Source: Nemertoderma westbladi (taxonomy: Eukaryota; Xenacoelomorpha; Nemertodermatida; Nemertodermatidae). From it: a DNA stretch of 27,489 bases. Position 1 is the first letter of the stretch; each line of letters starts with the position of its first letter. The position numbers and the translations under genes are program-made. The notes below the pieces were generated by a model. The model was not told the origin of the DNA. It was given only the letters and a program-made list of their open reading frames with translations, and did no database searches. Shown here in pieces: positions 1 through 9,557 of the stretch. The stretch spans positions 1-27,489 of the forward strand of contig JAUCBJ010008963.1 of assembly GCA_032718475.1 (NCBI GenBank), in the 5' to 3' direction.

Positions 1-598
1 AACAAATATTTACAATTAATAACTGACGGTAAAATAACAGTACAAACAGTATGATTAATGAGTTAGGTGATATTCGATTCGTTAGGTTAGTGAGTGATTT
101 AAGTCAGATTAGTTCGTTCGGTAACAGTTTATACTTTCGATAATTCAAGCAGTTTACGGTACAGCAGTATCTATCCAAAAATGCCGGTGTTTCTGGCTTA
201 GACAGCAATAACAACAAAGTAACAAGAAAAAACAGTAAGACTGAACACTCTCCTTATGATCGGCAGAAAAGCTACACGTCGACAGGAAAAACCGCCCTGA
301 TTGGCCCAAGCCAAACAAAGAACCACGCGGCCAATGGCTGTTTCCATGTCAGCAACCAGCTGCTAGATGTCGTAATATGAATCATCACGGCTAAGCTGTG
401 AAAGGTGGTTGGTGCATTACAAGTTTTTTGTCTTACCATGTCCGCTAAAACACGTATATAGCAGAATGATTTTTATGTCCGTTAAAACACCTGTAAAGGT
501 ACCTTGCGGGCGAGGGGAATATATATACAGTTAGAAAACCTTTTTTAGAGTATTCCAGCGCCTGGGGGGGAACTGGCCAGCAAAGGCAAACGTATCAG
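1..598. other. LINE 3' flank; no gene
   Basis: No coding region is visible. The part next to the ORF2 stop codon is probably the 3' UTR of the minus-strand LINE. It contains a 15-bp sequence repeated with one mismatch (439-453 and 476-490, spacing 37 bp), possibly the start of a short 3' tandem repeat as found in some CR1/L2-like elements. I cannot place the 3' terminus of the element, and positions 1 to about 420 show nothing recognisable. Confidence 0.4.
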
Positions 599-3418
599 TT
601 ATCCCACAAAAGCTTTTACAACTGCATTGAAACGAATATGAATAAATTTCGGCAGATTAAGCTGTCCAAACATAAAAGACACACTACAGTCAAACCTGAA
701 ACCGAAAAGTTTTCTGGCTATATTATTGTAGCCTACTCGTAATTTATTGTAAACTGCTAAACTAAAATTACGTCTAGTCCAAAGAGCAGTACAGAAGAAT
801 TGAGTGCAAAAACTACGGAAAAGTATTTTCTTTACTGTTATGGAACAGAAAGAGAATTTTCTGATGAGAAGATTGCCTCTGCGATACAGGCTGTGTAGCT
901 GATTGACGATGTCAAAATCGTCGTCAGTAGTTTCATGAAGTATATGTCCAAGATATTTGAATTTTGAAACAATTTCTAATTTAGATCCAGCAACAAAAAT
1001 GTTATTATGTACAAAAGATGTGTTCCCTTTCGGTGTGTAGATCATGGCTTTAGATTTTTTAATATTAATTTTGATATCGTGCTCCAGAGCATAATTTTCA
1101 TAGATTCCAATTAATTTATTCAGACCAAAAATTGAGTTAGAACAGAGAGCTAAGTCATCTGCATAAAACACGTGGTTAGCGCGCGTATTTTTTATTGCAC
1201 AACCTACGTTAGAGTTATTAAAAAATATACTTAGGTCATCTACATAGATACAGTACAAACCAGGTGATAGTATGCCCCCCTGTTTGGTTCCGTTTGAAAC
1301 CGAAAAACTGGCGGACAGCACCCCACCCCACCTAACGGTTAGTGATTGAAATCGGTACCAGTATCTAAGGATACGTACAAAGTAAATTGGCAGCTTACGG
1401 TCAATTAATTTAGCAAACAGTTTATAATGATTAATTAGGTCGAAGGCCTTAGAAGAGTCATGATATACTATGTAAACAGGACTGTCGTTATCGAGATAAA
1501 ACTGAATAATTTCTTTCAGTGTGGCAACAGCAAGTTCAGTACCTACACCCTCTTTGAACCCAAACTGCGAATCAGTAGTTAGTAGTAAACTTTTAAAACG
1601 ATGTAGATATATGAGATATATTAACTCAAGTACTTTACTAGAAACATTAGCAATAGCAATAGCGCGATAATTATCGAAATCGGTAAGATCCCCGTTTTTA
1701 TCCTTTACTAACGGGATTAACTGACTCACAATAAAAGAGTGTGAGATAAAGCCATGGACATTAAATATGGTAAATAACTTAGAAAAATGTACTGCAAGAC
1801 TGCAAGGGCCGAACTTAAAATGTTCGGCAGCTAAACCATCCGGACCAGCTGTTTTGCCGGTTGACAGCTTGCTGAACACATCAACAACCTCATCTGCGGA
1901 TACAATCATCTCATCAGAAAATAGAACAGAATCAAACAATTTCTCAACATGATCTTTTAATTCATCATTATCTACAGAATTGTACAAACCAGAAAACTTT
2001 TCTTTGAAAAGGTCACAGATTTGCTGCTCACCTACAGCATCGCCCACCTTACTGGGCAGAGGCACAGTAGAACTGCAATTACTCTTAACATTACGCCAAA
2101 AATCATTCGCGTTGTTAGCATAGACAGAATGGGCCATTTTATCGGAACGAATCTGCTGTTCATTCCGTTTACAGTCCTTAAGTGACCGTTTGAATTCCAA
2201 TTTAGATTTAATGTAAATAGGAAACATAGGTCCAGATCTAGGGCAGCCATTTGACTTCCAAAGTCTAAAGAACATTTTAGATTCATCGTATTTAAATTTT
2301 AGAATATCATTCCAGCCGGGAATAACTTTCGGACCGTTATTATAGTTGCGATGTTTTTGGGGCAATGTTTTTACAGAGGCAGTACGCATTGCAGCAATAA
2401 CATTCTCATAATAATCGTTAATATCAGATTTGTGTACACTACAGTTGCACAACCCATTGGTACAATTTAACGCATCAAAGGGTATATTAACTGAATTTAA
2501 TAAAGAATTAAGAAGGGTGGAATACGATTCACGTTCACAATCAGACACTTTTACCCAATCAGTGTTATCTCGCACAGAATCACCATCCTCTCCAGACACA
2601 TTAGGTTCTGGGGAAGATAGATAACCCGGAGCAAAATTAATGTCGGTTACAACCGGCATATGATCGAAAGTGCATTGATCGTAATCAACAGATACATTTG
2701 TTATTAAATTGCTAGCACCCATAGAGCTGACCACGTGGTCCAGCCAGGAACAGGTTCCATGGGCGGCACTGACAAAGGTAAAAGTATCTGGAGGTAATAC
2801 ATTTATATCCGAGAATATAAATTTATTACTCAAGCACCATTGTTGTAAATAATTAAAGTATCTAGAGTCAAGGGATGCATTAAAGTCCCCTATTGCACAG
2901 CACAGTGAAGTATCAGCACAATCAAATATTGCTGCGATTTTTCCTAAACAATTAAGAAATTCATTGTCATTATCTGAGCACTGATATGGGAGGTAGGTGT
3001 TAACTAAAAGAATAGACTGGTTATTAACGCTGCTAATTTTAATACCAAAGAGTCTATTATCATCAAAATTTATGATGTCAACAGACCCGGCTAAACTAGA
3101 TTTGTAAAGGATACCGAGACCACCAGAGGGTCTCCCGTTAATTAAGTTTAAACTGAGGTCACAGGGAGATATACCCTGGGCGTAATAGCGACTATCAATG
3201 GACGACAAAGACCCTATGTCCTGTACAGGTAACATATGCTCCTGTAAGAATATAATGTCACAGGATAGATCACACAGGCCTCTAATTGCACTTAACGAAT
3301 GTGGTGTTCGCACAGAGTTGCAGTTGTAAGAGGCAACTTTAAGGTTGCCGATATTCTCAGTTATTCGACTTGTTGATGCCATTGATACAAATAATAAAAT
3401 GTACAAAAATATATTCAT
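599..3418 (-). CDS. LINE ORF2: AP-like endonuclease and reverse transcriptase
   Basis: This 939-codon ORF is uninterrupted. Its product would nick the chromosomal target and copy the element RNA by target-primed reverse transcription. An APE-type endonuclease occupies about residues 27-262: YNCN (31-34), QEH with the catalytic Glu (60), GDFNA (177-181), SWLDH (224-228) and DHMPV (252-256). The reverse transcriptase lies at about 510-800: GKTAGPDGL (521-529), motif A HDSSKAFD with its first Asp at 654, NGTKQGGILSP (709-719) and the catalytic FYADD (751-755). A long basic, Cys-containing C-terminal region follows, as in CR1/L2/Jockey-group LINEs. The first ATG gives a hydrophobic leader (MNIFLYILLFV); an internal ATG at residue 13 (about 3382) precedes the conserved domain closely and may be the true start. 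ORF1 lies 79 bp upstream. The clade assignment is from motif style only. Confidence 0.9.
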   Translation of the reverse strand: MNIFLYILLFVSMASTSRITENIGNLKVASYNCNSVRTPHSLSAIRGLCDLSCDIIFLQEHMLPVQDIGSLSSIDSRYYAQGISPCDLSLNLINGRPSGGLGILYKSSLAGSVDIINFDDNRLFGIKISSVNNQSILLVNTYLPYQCSDNDNEFLNCLGKIAAIFDCADTSLCCAIGDFNASLDSRYFNYLQQWCLSNKFIFSDINVLPPDTFTFVSAAHGTCSWLDHVVSSMGASNLITNVSVDYDQCTFDHMPVVTDINFAPGYLSSPEPNVSGEDGDSVRDNTDWVKVSDCERESYSTLLNSLLNSVNIPFDALNCTNGLCNCSVHKSDINDYYENVIAAMRTASVKTLPQKHRNYNNGPKVIPGWNDILKFKYDESKMFFRLWKSNGCPRSGPMFPIYIKSKLEFKRSLKDCKRNEQQIRSDKMAHSVYANNANDFWRNVKSNCSSTVPLPSKVGDAVGEQQICDLFKEKFSGLYNSVDNDELKDHVEKLFDSVLFSDEMIVSADEVVDVFSKLSTGKTAGPDGLAAEHFKFGPCSLAVHFSKLFTIFNVHGFISHSFIVSQLIPLVKDKNGDLTDFDNYRAIAIANVSSKVLELIYLIYLHRFKSLLLTTDSQFGFKEGVGTELAVATLKEIIQFYLDNDSPVYIVYHDSSKAFDLINHYKLFAKLIDRKLPIYFVRILRYWYRFQSLTVRWGGVLSASFSVSNGTKQGGILSPGLYCIYVDDLSIFFNNSNVGCAIKNTRANHVFYADDLALCSNSIFGLNKLIGIYENYALEHDIKINIKKSKAMIYTPKGNTSFVHNNIFVAGSKLEIVSKFKYLGHILHETTDDDFDIVNQLHSLYRRGNLLIRKFSFCSITVKKILFRSFCTQFFCTALWTRRNFSLAVYNKLRVGYNNIARKLFGFRFDCSVSFMFGQLNLPKFIHIRFNAVVKAFVG

Positions 3419-3497
3419 AATTGGTTATTGCTTAAAAAGTATAAAAAATATTAAAACTGAAAATTGATTAAGATAAATTAATATATATATATTTAGG

Positions 3498-4892
3498 TTA
3501 TGAAGTATCGGGACCGGTACTAATGCTTTTCTCCGAAATAACGGCGTTACTTACATCAGTTACCGGTACCTGCTGATGGGTGCCCGGTTGGGAATCCGCT
3601 CTAGGTGGTAGTGGTGTCACTCCGACCGATGTAACCTGCTGCTGAGGTTGTGAGGAGCTACGGGCAGCCGAGAGGGAACCGGTAGGCCGCTGTTGGGAGA
3701 CGAAGTTACCGATACGACAGTAACGGGGCCAGATATCACCATCAAGAAGAATATCCACTTCTTCATCTTTACAGCTGATAATGAACGAACGGTACGATGG
3801 ATTTGGGTTGGAACCAATGGCCATACACTTGATATCCAGGTTAACGTTACACTTTACGAAAGCCGTAATCTCCTGAGCTTGAACCTCGGGGGCACAACCA
3901 GTTAAGAACAACTTGCGAAGTGGCTGAACAGTGGCAAACCCCAATGAGCTGGACTTACCATGAATGTATTTTGTTCGATGACCCGGTGGCTGCGAGCGAC
4001 GCCCGTCATCTCCAGATCCGTGAGCCGGTACTTTGCGAGCACTCTTTGGTTTCTTATCCTTAACTGGTTTGCCGGCACGCCCAACCTTGACGTATGGCAC
4101 CCCGCCATCCCCTCTGTGGGTCGGCCAGGAAGAGGTAGTTACATTCGACTGAATTGGACAAGGTATGACCTCTTCGATCGATGCGGTAGACTCGGAGTCG
4201 GAATCCAGCTGATCAGTACCGGTAAGGTCAGGTACCAAATAAATTGACTTAGGGATAGGTTTCTTCTTTCTCTGCCTCTTGGACTTGGACGAAGAATTAA
4301 CAGCCTCCGCGACATTCAGACCACCAGAGACCGAACTGAGGCCTGTACTAGTACAAGTGCCGGTAGCAGTATCGGGGGTTGCGGCAGAACAGCTGACAAC
4401 AGTCGGGGCATTTAGATTACTCTCCATTACCGCAATACGATCCTGGAGAGAGCTAACCATGTTTAGAAGGAACAGCATATCAGAGTCTGTGGACCCAAAC
4501 GGCGGGATAACAGATAGATCGCACGGAACGAAAATTGGCCTAGGTTCCAAGGACTGGAACCCTGGAAATTCGTACATCTCTAGGATATCCTTTACAATAA
4601 GTTTCCTCATATCCTCACCTTGTTTCCTGTTCTTCGCGAAGCTCTGTTTCGAAAGACCAGCTCTCCTCTCGTTCGAGCTACCCGAACCCGACGATAGCAA
4701 ATCTAAGAGAAGGGTCTTGGCCTCCTTCAGAAGCGCATCTGGAAACTTTGGCCACGGCCCAATGACAGCGGCAATTGAGTTGGGGTGCAACCCACGGGTG
4801 TGGGCAGTCCAGATGTAGGCTAAAATATCATTCCCTACATGACAGCAGGGACTAACAGCAACATCGGGTGGTATGTCCTCATCTAAGGTCAT
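3498..4892 (-). CDS. LINE ORF1: RNA-binding protein
   Basis: A 464-codon intact ORF directly upstream of ORF2 on the same strand. Residues 1-130 are a conserved-looking N-terminal region. Residues 135-160 (rich in Leu, Met and Val with Asp/Glu) could form a short coiled coil. A Ser/Thr-rich linker then leads to a basic patch at 203-212 (KSKRQRKKKP). A second Lys/Arg-rich stretch (278-310) precedes an RRM-like segment at about 325-395 that ends in a pattern of Leu-Leu-Asp, then Trp-Pro, typical of ORF1 proteins of CR1/L2-like LINEs. The last 65 residues are Pro/Gln/Ser-rich and probably disordered. By family knowledge it would bind element RNA in a ribonucleoprotein with ORF2. No CCHC knuckle is evident. 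Confidence 0.75.
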   Translation of the reverse strand: MTLDEDIPPDVAVSPCCHVGNDILAYIWTAHTRGLHPNSIAAVIGPWPKFPDALLKEAKTLLLDLLSSGSGSSNERRAGLSKQSFAKNRKQGEDMRKLIVKDILEMYEFPGFQSLEPRPIFVPCDLSVIPPFGSTDSDMLFLLNMVSSLQDRIAVMESNLNAPTVVSCSAATPDTATGTCTSTGLSSVSGGLNVAEAVNSSSKSKRQRKKKPIPKSIYLVPDLTGTDQLDSDSESTASIEEVIPCPIQSNVTTSSWPTHRGDGGVPYVKVGRAGKPVKDKKPKSARKVPAHGSGDDGRRSQPPGHRTKYIHGKSSSLGFATVQPLRKLFLTGCAPEVQAQEITAFVKCNVNLDIKCMAIGSNPNPSYRSFIISCKDEEVDILLDGDIWPRYCRIGNFVSQQRPTGSLSAARSSSQPQQQVTSVGVTPLPPRADSQPGTHQQVPVTDVSNAVISEKSISTGPDTS

Positions 4893-5014
4893 ACTCGCTG
4901 TGGTGCAGCAGTAGGTCAGTAGGTACCAGGGTCCGGGACCGGCGTAGGCAGGTAGGTGGTAGGTACTATCTGTAATATGGCTGAGTACACACGGTACAGT
5001 AGTACAGTACTGCA

Positions 5015-5290
5015 GTAGCAGGGTACTATGTACCCTGCTACTACTATGGTATGCTTACATACCATACCCTTTACTCTCTTACTACGTGGCGCTCTCAGTG
5101 CCCACAACCCCTCTATTACTATTTCTATGGTATACCTACATACCATACCATTTACTCTCTTACTACGGGGCGCTTTCGGTGCCCACAACCTCTACAGTAT
5201 TATGTACCTTACTACTCCTACTATGGTATACCTATATACCATAACCCTCTACTCTCTTACTACGTGGCGCTCTCGGTGCCCACAACTTCT
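5015..5290 (-). repeat. Palindrome-bearing tandem repeats in LINE 5' region
   Basis: Three imperfect tandem copies start with the plus-strand sequence ATGGTAT at 5046, 5127 and 5223 (spacing 81 and 96 bp). Each continues through ACTCTCTTACTAC and a GGCGCTYTC-GGTGCCCACAAC block. Each copy opens with a perfect inverted repeat of 7-8 bp arms and a 4-6 nt loop (5046-5065, 5127-5146, 5223-5242). Between the array and ORF1 lies a perfect 12-bp inverted repeat with a 3-nt loop (5015-5026 and 5030-5041). Position upstream of an intact ORF1 suggests the element's 5' UTR; a promoter role, as in tandem 5' monomers of some LINEs, is inference. Confidence 0.6.
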
Positions 5291-5299
5291 ATCTCGCTA

Positions 5300-5424
5300 T
5301 GTACTATGTACCTTACTTAGTACTATGTACTACCTACTACTATGACTTTCTACTATCTTAGTACTTATTTTATTATTTGCTTGTTATTTATTTTTTATAT
5401 TTTTTATGTGTGAGAAGGGCGTCT
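5300..5424. other. AT-rich junction between LINE and element A
   Basis: Low-complexity sequence made of ACTATGTAC-like repeats followed by a T-rich run. It carries no gene. The 5' end of the LINE and the 3' end of LTR element A must meet here or nearby. I could not find a 3' LTR for A, so it is probably lost or overwritten. Confidence 0.4.
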
Positions 5425-5457
5425 CGCCCTCATTCCCACCCCCCTCATTCCAACATA
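5425..5457 (-). promoter_or_regulatory. Candidate polypurine tract of element A
   Basis: On the minus strand, just after the end of the pol remnant, there is a purine-rich run of about 25 nt (GAATGAGGGGGGTGGGAATG and onward). A polypurine tract is expected upstream of the 3' LTR, where it primes plus-strand DNA synthesis. No LTR is recognisable beyond it, so the call rests on composition and position only. Confidence 0.35.
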
Positions 5458-5474
5458 TTGGAAAGCTCAACAAC

Positions 5475-6983
5475 CTAAGGGCAATTCTTCCAGCAGGCAA
5501 CTCTCCCACTGCCCCCTATAGGTCCTCTTAATCTTTGTCCCACTCTTCTTCCCAATTCCAACTCTTTTGGAATTGAGCTTCCCTTCTCCTTCACCCTTAA
5601 GTCGGTTCTTTCCGTCATGTCACTGATCATCTTCTCATGGTCGTCCCCTGGCGGTAAAGTGCCACCCTTCATCTTGTCGTCATTCGGCGGTAGAATGCTG
5701 CCCCTCATGTCATCCTTAATGGTACATTCCACCTCTGCTGGCCTCCCCCTCAATACGTGCACTGGCGTTAACGCCCCTGATGACCTCCAGTCATCCTTCG
5801 GTACACGTAATGGCTTACCATTTAATGCCACTTCACACTCTGCCAGCCCCTTATGCGTGTACAACACACCCTCTCCCACTTTCCTGCCTCCTTTGTCACG
5901 TTTCATCATGGGCTTCTCTGCCCCTGGTCTAATCTTCCCACATCCTCTCCCTTTCCACCTTGTCTTCTTACTCGACCTCCTCCCCACCGGTATGCCTCTC
6001 AACTGGACCAGCATCTGTTCCAGACACCTCTCCGGACTTTTCGCCGTCCACTCTTCTCTATCCCCATACCGATACTCCCCATTCTCCTCCGCCCACTCTC
6101 TTGTTGTTGTTTTTCTTCCTGACTCATCTGTTGGGGGTATTTTTCTGACCTCAACCCTTTTACCACACTCCACCATGTGTGGTTCAAGATCCATAGCCAT
6201 CCCGGACTCCTGGTTTTCTTCCCCGGCCTGCTTCTCGTATGGGTCCTCCCCATCGCCCGTCTCTGGTTTCTCCTCTGTCCCTCCGTCCTCTATTTTTCTC
6301 ATTGTGCCTGTGAACATGTACCCTGAGAATTCTGACACGCTGAACGGAATTCTAGACTTGATTGGGCCGCTGAGTGTCCATCCAAATGGCGTGCAAATCG
6401 CCATCGCGCCTCTCCCCCCATCATCTCCAAGTCGGCAGGAAAGTCTCCTGTGTGCCGTCGGGCAGTCCATGCCGACTATGAGAGATACTTTCGGGACGTC
6501 CAGTTTGGGCACGGAGAAATCGATGTTGTCCAGGTACTGGTATTCTTCGACCTCGATCTTCGTGGGTCGCCTGGCATTAATATTAATCGATTCTATTATT
6601 TGAATGGGATAGATGGTCGCCCCATAATCGCACCCTGGCGTTATCGCTGATATTTTACAATGCCCCGTTCTCATCTTCAAGACCTCATCTTTACTCAAGA
6701 TAGTGGTTACCACCATCTTGCTTGGCCTCGTTCGTAACCTTATCTTTTCGGCCACCCAACCCTCCGTTAGTGTGAACGCTGCTCCACTATTGATCAACAT
6801 TAATGTTGTGACCGATAGCCCGTCCTCTCCTGTTATTCTCACTGGTACTATTTCGAGTAGTACCGTTCTCTTTCTCTTTGCTCCCGTCGTGCTCGTACCC
6901 ATAGTTTGGCCTCCAGTCTCATCAGTCTCGTCGTATTCTATCGATGTTTCCCTACACTCTCCGAATCTGTGTCCTTCTACCAC
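5475..6983 (-). pseudogene. pol: Element A pol remnant: Pao-type protease joined to integrase-like tail
   Basis: An open frame of 502 codons that continues the gag frame after a TGA. Residues 1-15 complete a zinc knuckle. Residues about 35-230 match the Pao retropeptidase region: KRTVLLEIVPVR, then the active-site triplet, then IVGMD and a CTPFGWTLSGP block, which are characteristic of BEL/Pao pol. The triplet reads Asn-Ser-Gly instead of Asp-Ser/Thr-Gly, so the protease is probably inactive. Residues 230-390 are charged and low in complexity. Around 395-425 the sequence (LAECEVALNGKPL, then ALTPVHVLRGR) resembles the end of a BEL/Pao integrase core. Reverse transcriptase, RNase H and most of the integrase are absent, which implies a large internal deletion. 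The long plus-strand frame opposite (5617-6603) is a shadow. Confidence 0.7.
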
Positions 6984-6986
6984 GCA

Positions 6987-7736
6987 TCAATGACATAGTC
7001 CATTTATATCCGCGTAGGCTACTCGATCTTGTTTAGGCAACGCTTGCCAATGCTTACAATTCATGGTGTTGTGGGTTCCATCTCTATGCAACTGACATTT
7101 GTATCCTGGATTGTAGTGTTCCTTGTATAGCCCTTCACATATCATGCGTAGGTTTATATATACCAGTTTAATGTTTTGTTTATTCGCACTCGGCCTACTG
7201 GGGGTGTTGGGATTATATTTGTTTGTGTTGTTGTTTTGTTTCTGTCCCTGCCACGGTGTGGCCCTACTTTCAGCTGCCTGTGGACTACAAGTCCCCTGCG
7301 TGGCCGCATGTGGTAGCGACTGTCTCACTCTAGGGAATGCATCTGCCGGATTATGTTTGGGTTTAGGCCTGTTGTATTCAGCTTTCGGTGCCCTCTCCAA
7401 ACTATCCTCACTGTAGACTGGGTCTGTAATCAACTCCGCCTCATAGTTAAGGAAGTTCAACATCTCCTCTAAGCCCAGCTCCGCACCCTTCTTCTCCCAG
7501 GTGGAGAAGGCGATCTTTCTAAACTTGTTTCTTAGCCAGATCGGTAGTGCCTGCGCTATTGTGGTGATGTTATTCGATGCGTTGAGTTCATAAGGCGCAT
7601 CTAATGTCTTTAGCACAATCAGCGCCTTTTCGACTTTATTTGCAAAAGTCTTTATACTGACAGGGTTATCCTGTAGTCCACCTGATGTTATTCCCCTTAA
7701 GGTTTGTCGGATGATCTTAGCAGGATGTCCGAATTC
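6987..7736 (-). pseudogene. gag: Element A gag, C-terminal part
   Basis: The frame is open from the element B insertion point down to a TGA at 6987-6989. It begins with FGHPAK and includes LPIWLRNKFRKIAF and a following Glu-rich block (EAELITDPVYSE). This is the layout of the DUF1759-type gag of BEL/Pao elements, which builds the virus-like particle. A CxLHRDGTHxxxNC knuckle follows. The next knuckle is cut by the TGA: Cys-His-stop-Cys, then x4-His-x4-Cys continues in the same frame. The stop is most simply a mutated sense codon. The N-terminal part of the same gag lies at 19051-22400. Confidence 0.75.
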
Positions 7737-7741
7737 CCTGT
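7737..7741. repeat. Target site duplication, left copy (CCTGT)
   Basis: CCTGT immediately precedes the TG end of the left LTR of element B. The same five bases follow the CA end of the right LTR at 19046-19050. A 5-bp duplication fits LTR-retrotransposon integration, and removing B plus one copy leaves the gag frame of element A in phase. Confidence 0.85.
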
Positions 7742-8651
7742 TGTTGCCGTTATTCCCGACACCAGGGGGGAAAACGCCGATGCTGGAGGCGGAATTTTCA
7801 GACCACTTTATTCCGGCCAGTCACCGGTTATTGGGAGTGGAGAAGGATGTTATCTGAGATGCAGAATTGCGGTTAGAGAAAAGTTTCATTGGTTGGATAT
7901 AATCTTTAATGTAACTTGAACTCTGATTGAGAATAATTTGGGCTTCCCCACACCAATATACCAAATATTCACAATAATACACAATATGAAATTCCTACAG
8001 TAAATTATTTAATTACCCACTGTTCGCTTAACCTAACTGACCTAACTAATATTCCCAAATTTCCCTTGGTCCTAGTCCCGGTACAGTAGTGTCAGTCCTT
8101 TTCAGGCTCGTAATTACGTTAGTAGTCGAGAACCCACTCCGAATAGTCGGTAGGCCAGTAAATTCCGGTCCTCTGTCTTTCGACCCTGTTGCATGTCCGT
8201 CCCACCCTTCCCAACCCCTAACGGGATCAGTCATCAGGAAAGTGGTACAGCTTAGCTAGGGGTCTGTCGGTCTGAGCGCATCGAGCAACGCCCAAGTCCT
8301 TTTCAGGCTCAGTCACCACTGATGGCCAGGGACCGCTAAGGGCAGTCCTTGTCCCCAGACCTAGCGGGTTACCAACTACCGAAGTAGAAGGAGGTTGTCT
8401 AGGCCTCTAGTAATTATCAGGCAACCTTGACAGTAATGCTTGATTTTACCTCCCACGCATGGCCCTTAAATATCTGAAATGGTTCCCGCGCCCCGTAAGT
8501 CGCCCCAAGTTTCACCCATAAATCGCCCCCAGTCTATCAAATGTGCCCAAATTTTGTGTTCCCACACCCACCACTGATATTGGCACATTCATAAAATATA
8601 AATCCAAAAAATATGTAACTTGCGTTATGCTATCGTAAAATACCGGGAACA
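7742..8651 (-). repeat. Element B 3' LTR (910 bp)
   Basis: The plus strand starts TGTTGCCGTTATTCCCGAC and ends ACCGGGAACA. Segments 7742-8025 and 8295-8651 are nearly identical to 18174-18442 and 18682-19045 of the other LTR, apart from substitutions and small indels such as 15 extra bases near 7848. The middle (8026-8294) does not align with the other LTR except for short motif copies. The small minus-strand ORFs across it are not genes. Confidence 0.88.
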
Positions 8652-8834
8652 GTCCCACCAAATGACCTTCATGAGGTCTATCGATAGATCGAGTTTGCGT
8701 AAGGTCATTTCCCCATATAAAAACCCAATTTTTATTATTGCATAGTCTATGATTAATTTGTCCTAGAGTTAGTTTACATACATATAAAAATAAATGTTCG
8801 AATAAGTGTCTATAAATGTGTTGGTCTTTCATCT
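8652..8834 (-). other. Short spacer between ORF3 and 3' LTR
   Basis: AT-rich sequence with no coding signal lies between the last stop of the ORF3 remnant and the 3' LTR. The minus-strand sequence next to the LTR start (TTTGGTGGGAC) is only weakly purine-rich, so a polypurine tract is possible but not convincing. Confidence 0.35.
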
Positions 8835-9557
8835 CCTGCTTTGATATGCTTTCCTTTTCTTTGCCCGTCGACTTTCATCTATCGCCAATGCGGGTAGAGG
8901 GGCATCATTGGCCGACATGAGAAGTGCCGCTGCCTGCCTCCTGGCAGCCCTTTCTCAGGGAGGTATCGAGATGGGATCTGTTCTCCTTTCCAGCTCAGTG
9001 GTTTGAGCCACCTGGAACCATTCTCCATCTCCAAACGCTTCCATATACAAATATAGACGTCTAATCACTTCGAAGGGACTGAATAGATTGGCGCTAAGCA
9101 ATAAATCCACATAGTGGAAAGGCAAGGCCTTTACTGTATGAAGGCGTTCGGGGAATGAGAAATATCCACACGCCATCTCCTGTGCAATGTTTCGAGCGCT
9201 CAATTGCGCTCTGGTCTTTACATGAACAATGGCGTACATTTCAAACATTACCATGTTCCCGGTAGCCGTAACATCCTTGGTAGGAGATTCAATGTTGCAC
9301 TGAGGGCTCGCAGTATGCCCACAGAAACCGCACGTTGTACAGAAGTTGTAAAGTGTCGGGCAAACTGCTACTTCGTGGCCCAGGGTGGCGCAATACAGAC
9401 AATATATTATCCCAAGGATTTGGAAACACGGTTCGGTTACTCGTTGTTTCTTACCGCGAGGACACTGCTCCGAACCACAACTACTGCAAACATTGAGTTG
9501 CCTTTCCCGACCGAAAAAATCGGGATCTGGACGCCAGCGTAATATTCCAATCAACTA
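8835..9557 (-). pseudogene. Element B ORF3, C-terminal part with CCHC zinc knuckles
   Basis: The open stretch runs from about 9554 to a TGA at 8955-8957, then continues in the same frame to a second TGA near 8835. About 20-70 residues in there are three cysteine clusters: CSSCGSEQC, then a canonical CCHC knuckle (CLYCATLGHEVAVC; Cx2Cx4Hx4C), then CTTCGFCGHTASPQC (Cx2Cx4Hx5C). A region rich in Phe, Leu and Tyr follows, and after the first TGA a basic tail (RRAKKRKAYQSRR). Such knuckles bind nucleic acid in gag and gag-like proteins. No signal peptide or transmembrane segment is seen, so this is not an obvious env. The function is unknown. It lies downstream of integrase on the same strand. Confidence 0.55.

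Noticed and set aside
5617-6603. 328-codon plus-strand ORF
   Set aside because: It lies opposite the Pao protease/integrase remnant, which has recognisable motifs. The plus-strand product is Ser/Pro/Leu-rich with no family features.
8512-8832. 106-codon minus-strand ORF
   Set aside because: It overlaps the end of the 3' LTR and the spacer. The LTR part is repeated at 18900-19045 without a conserved frame.
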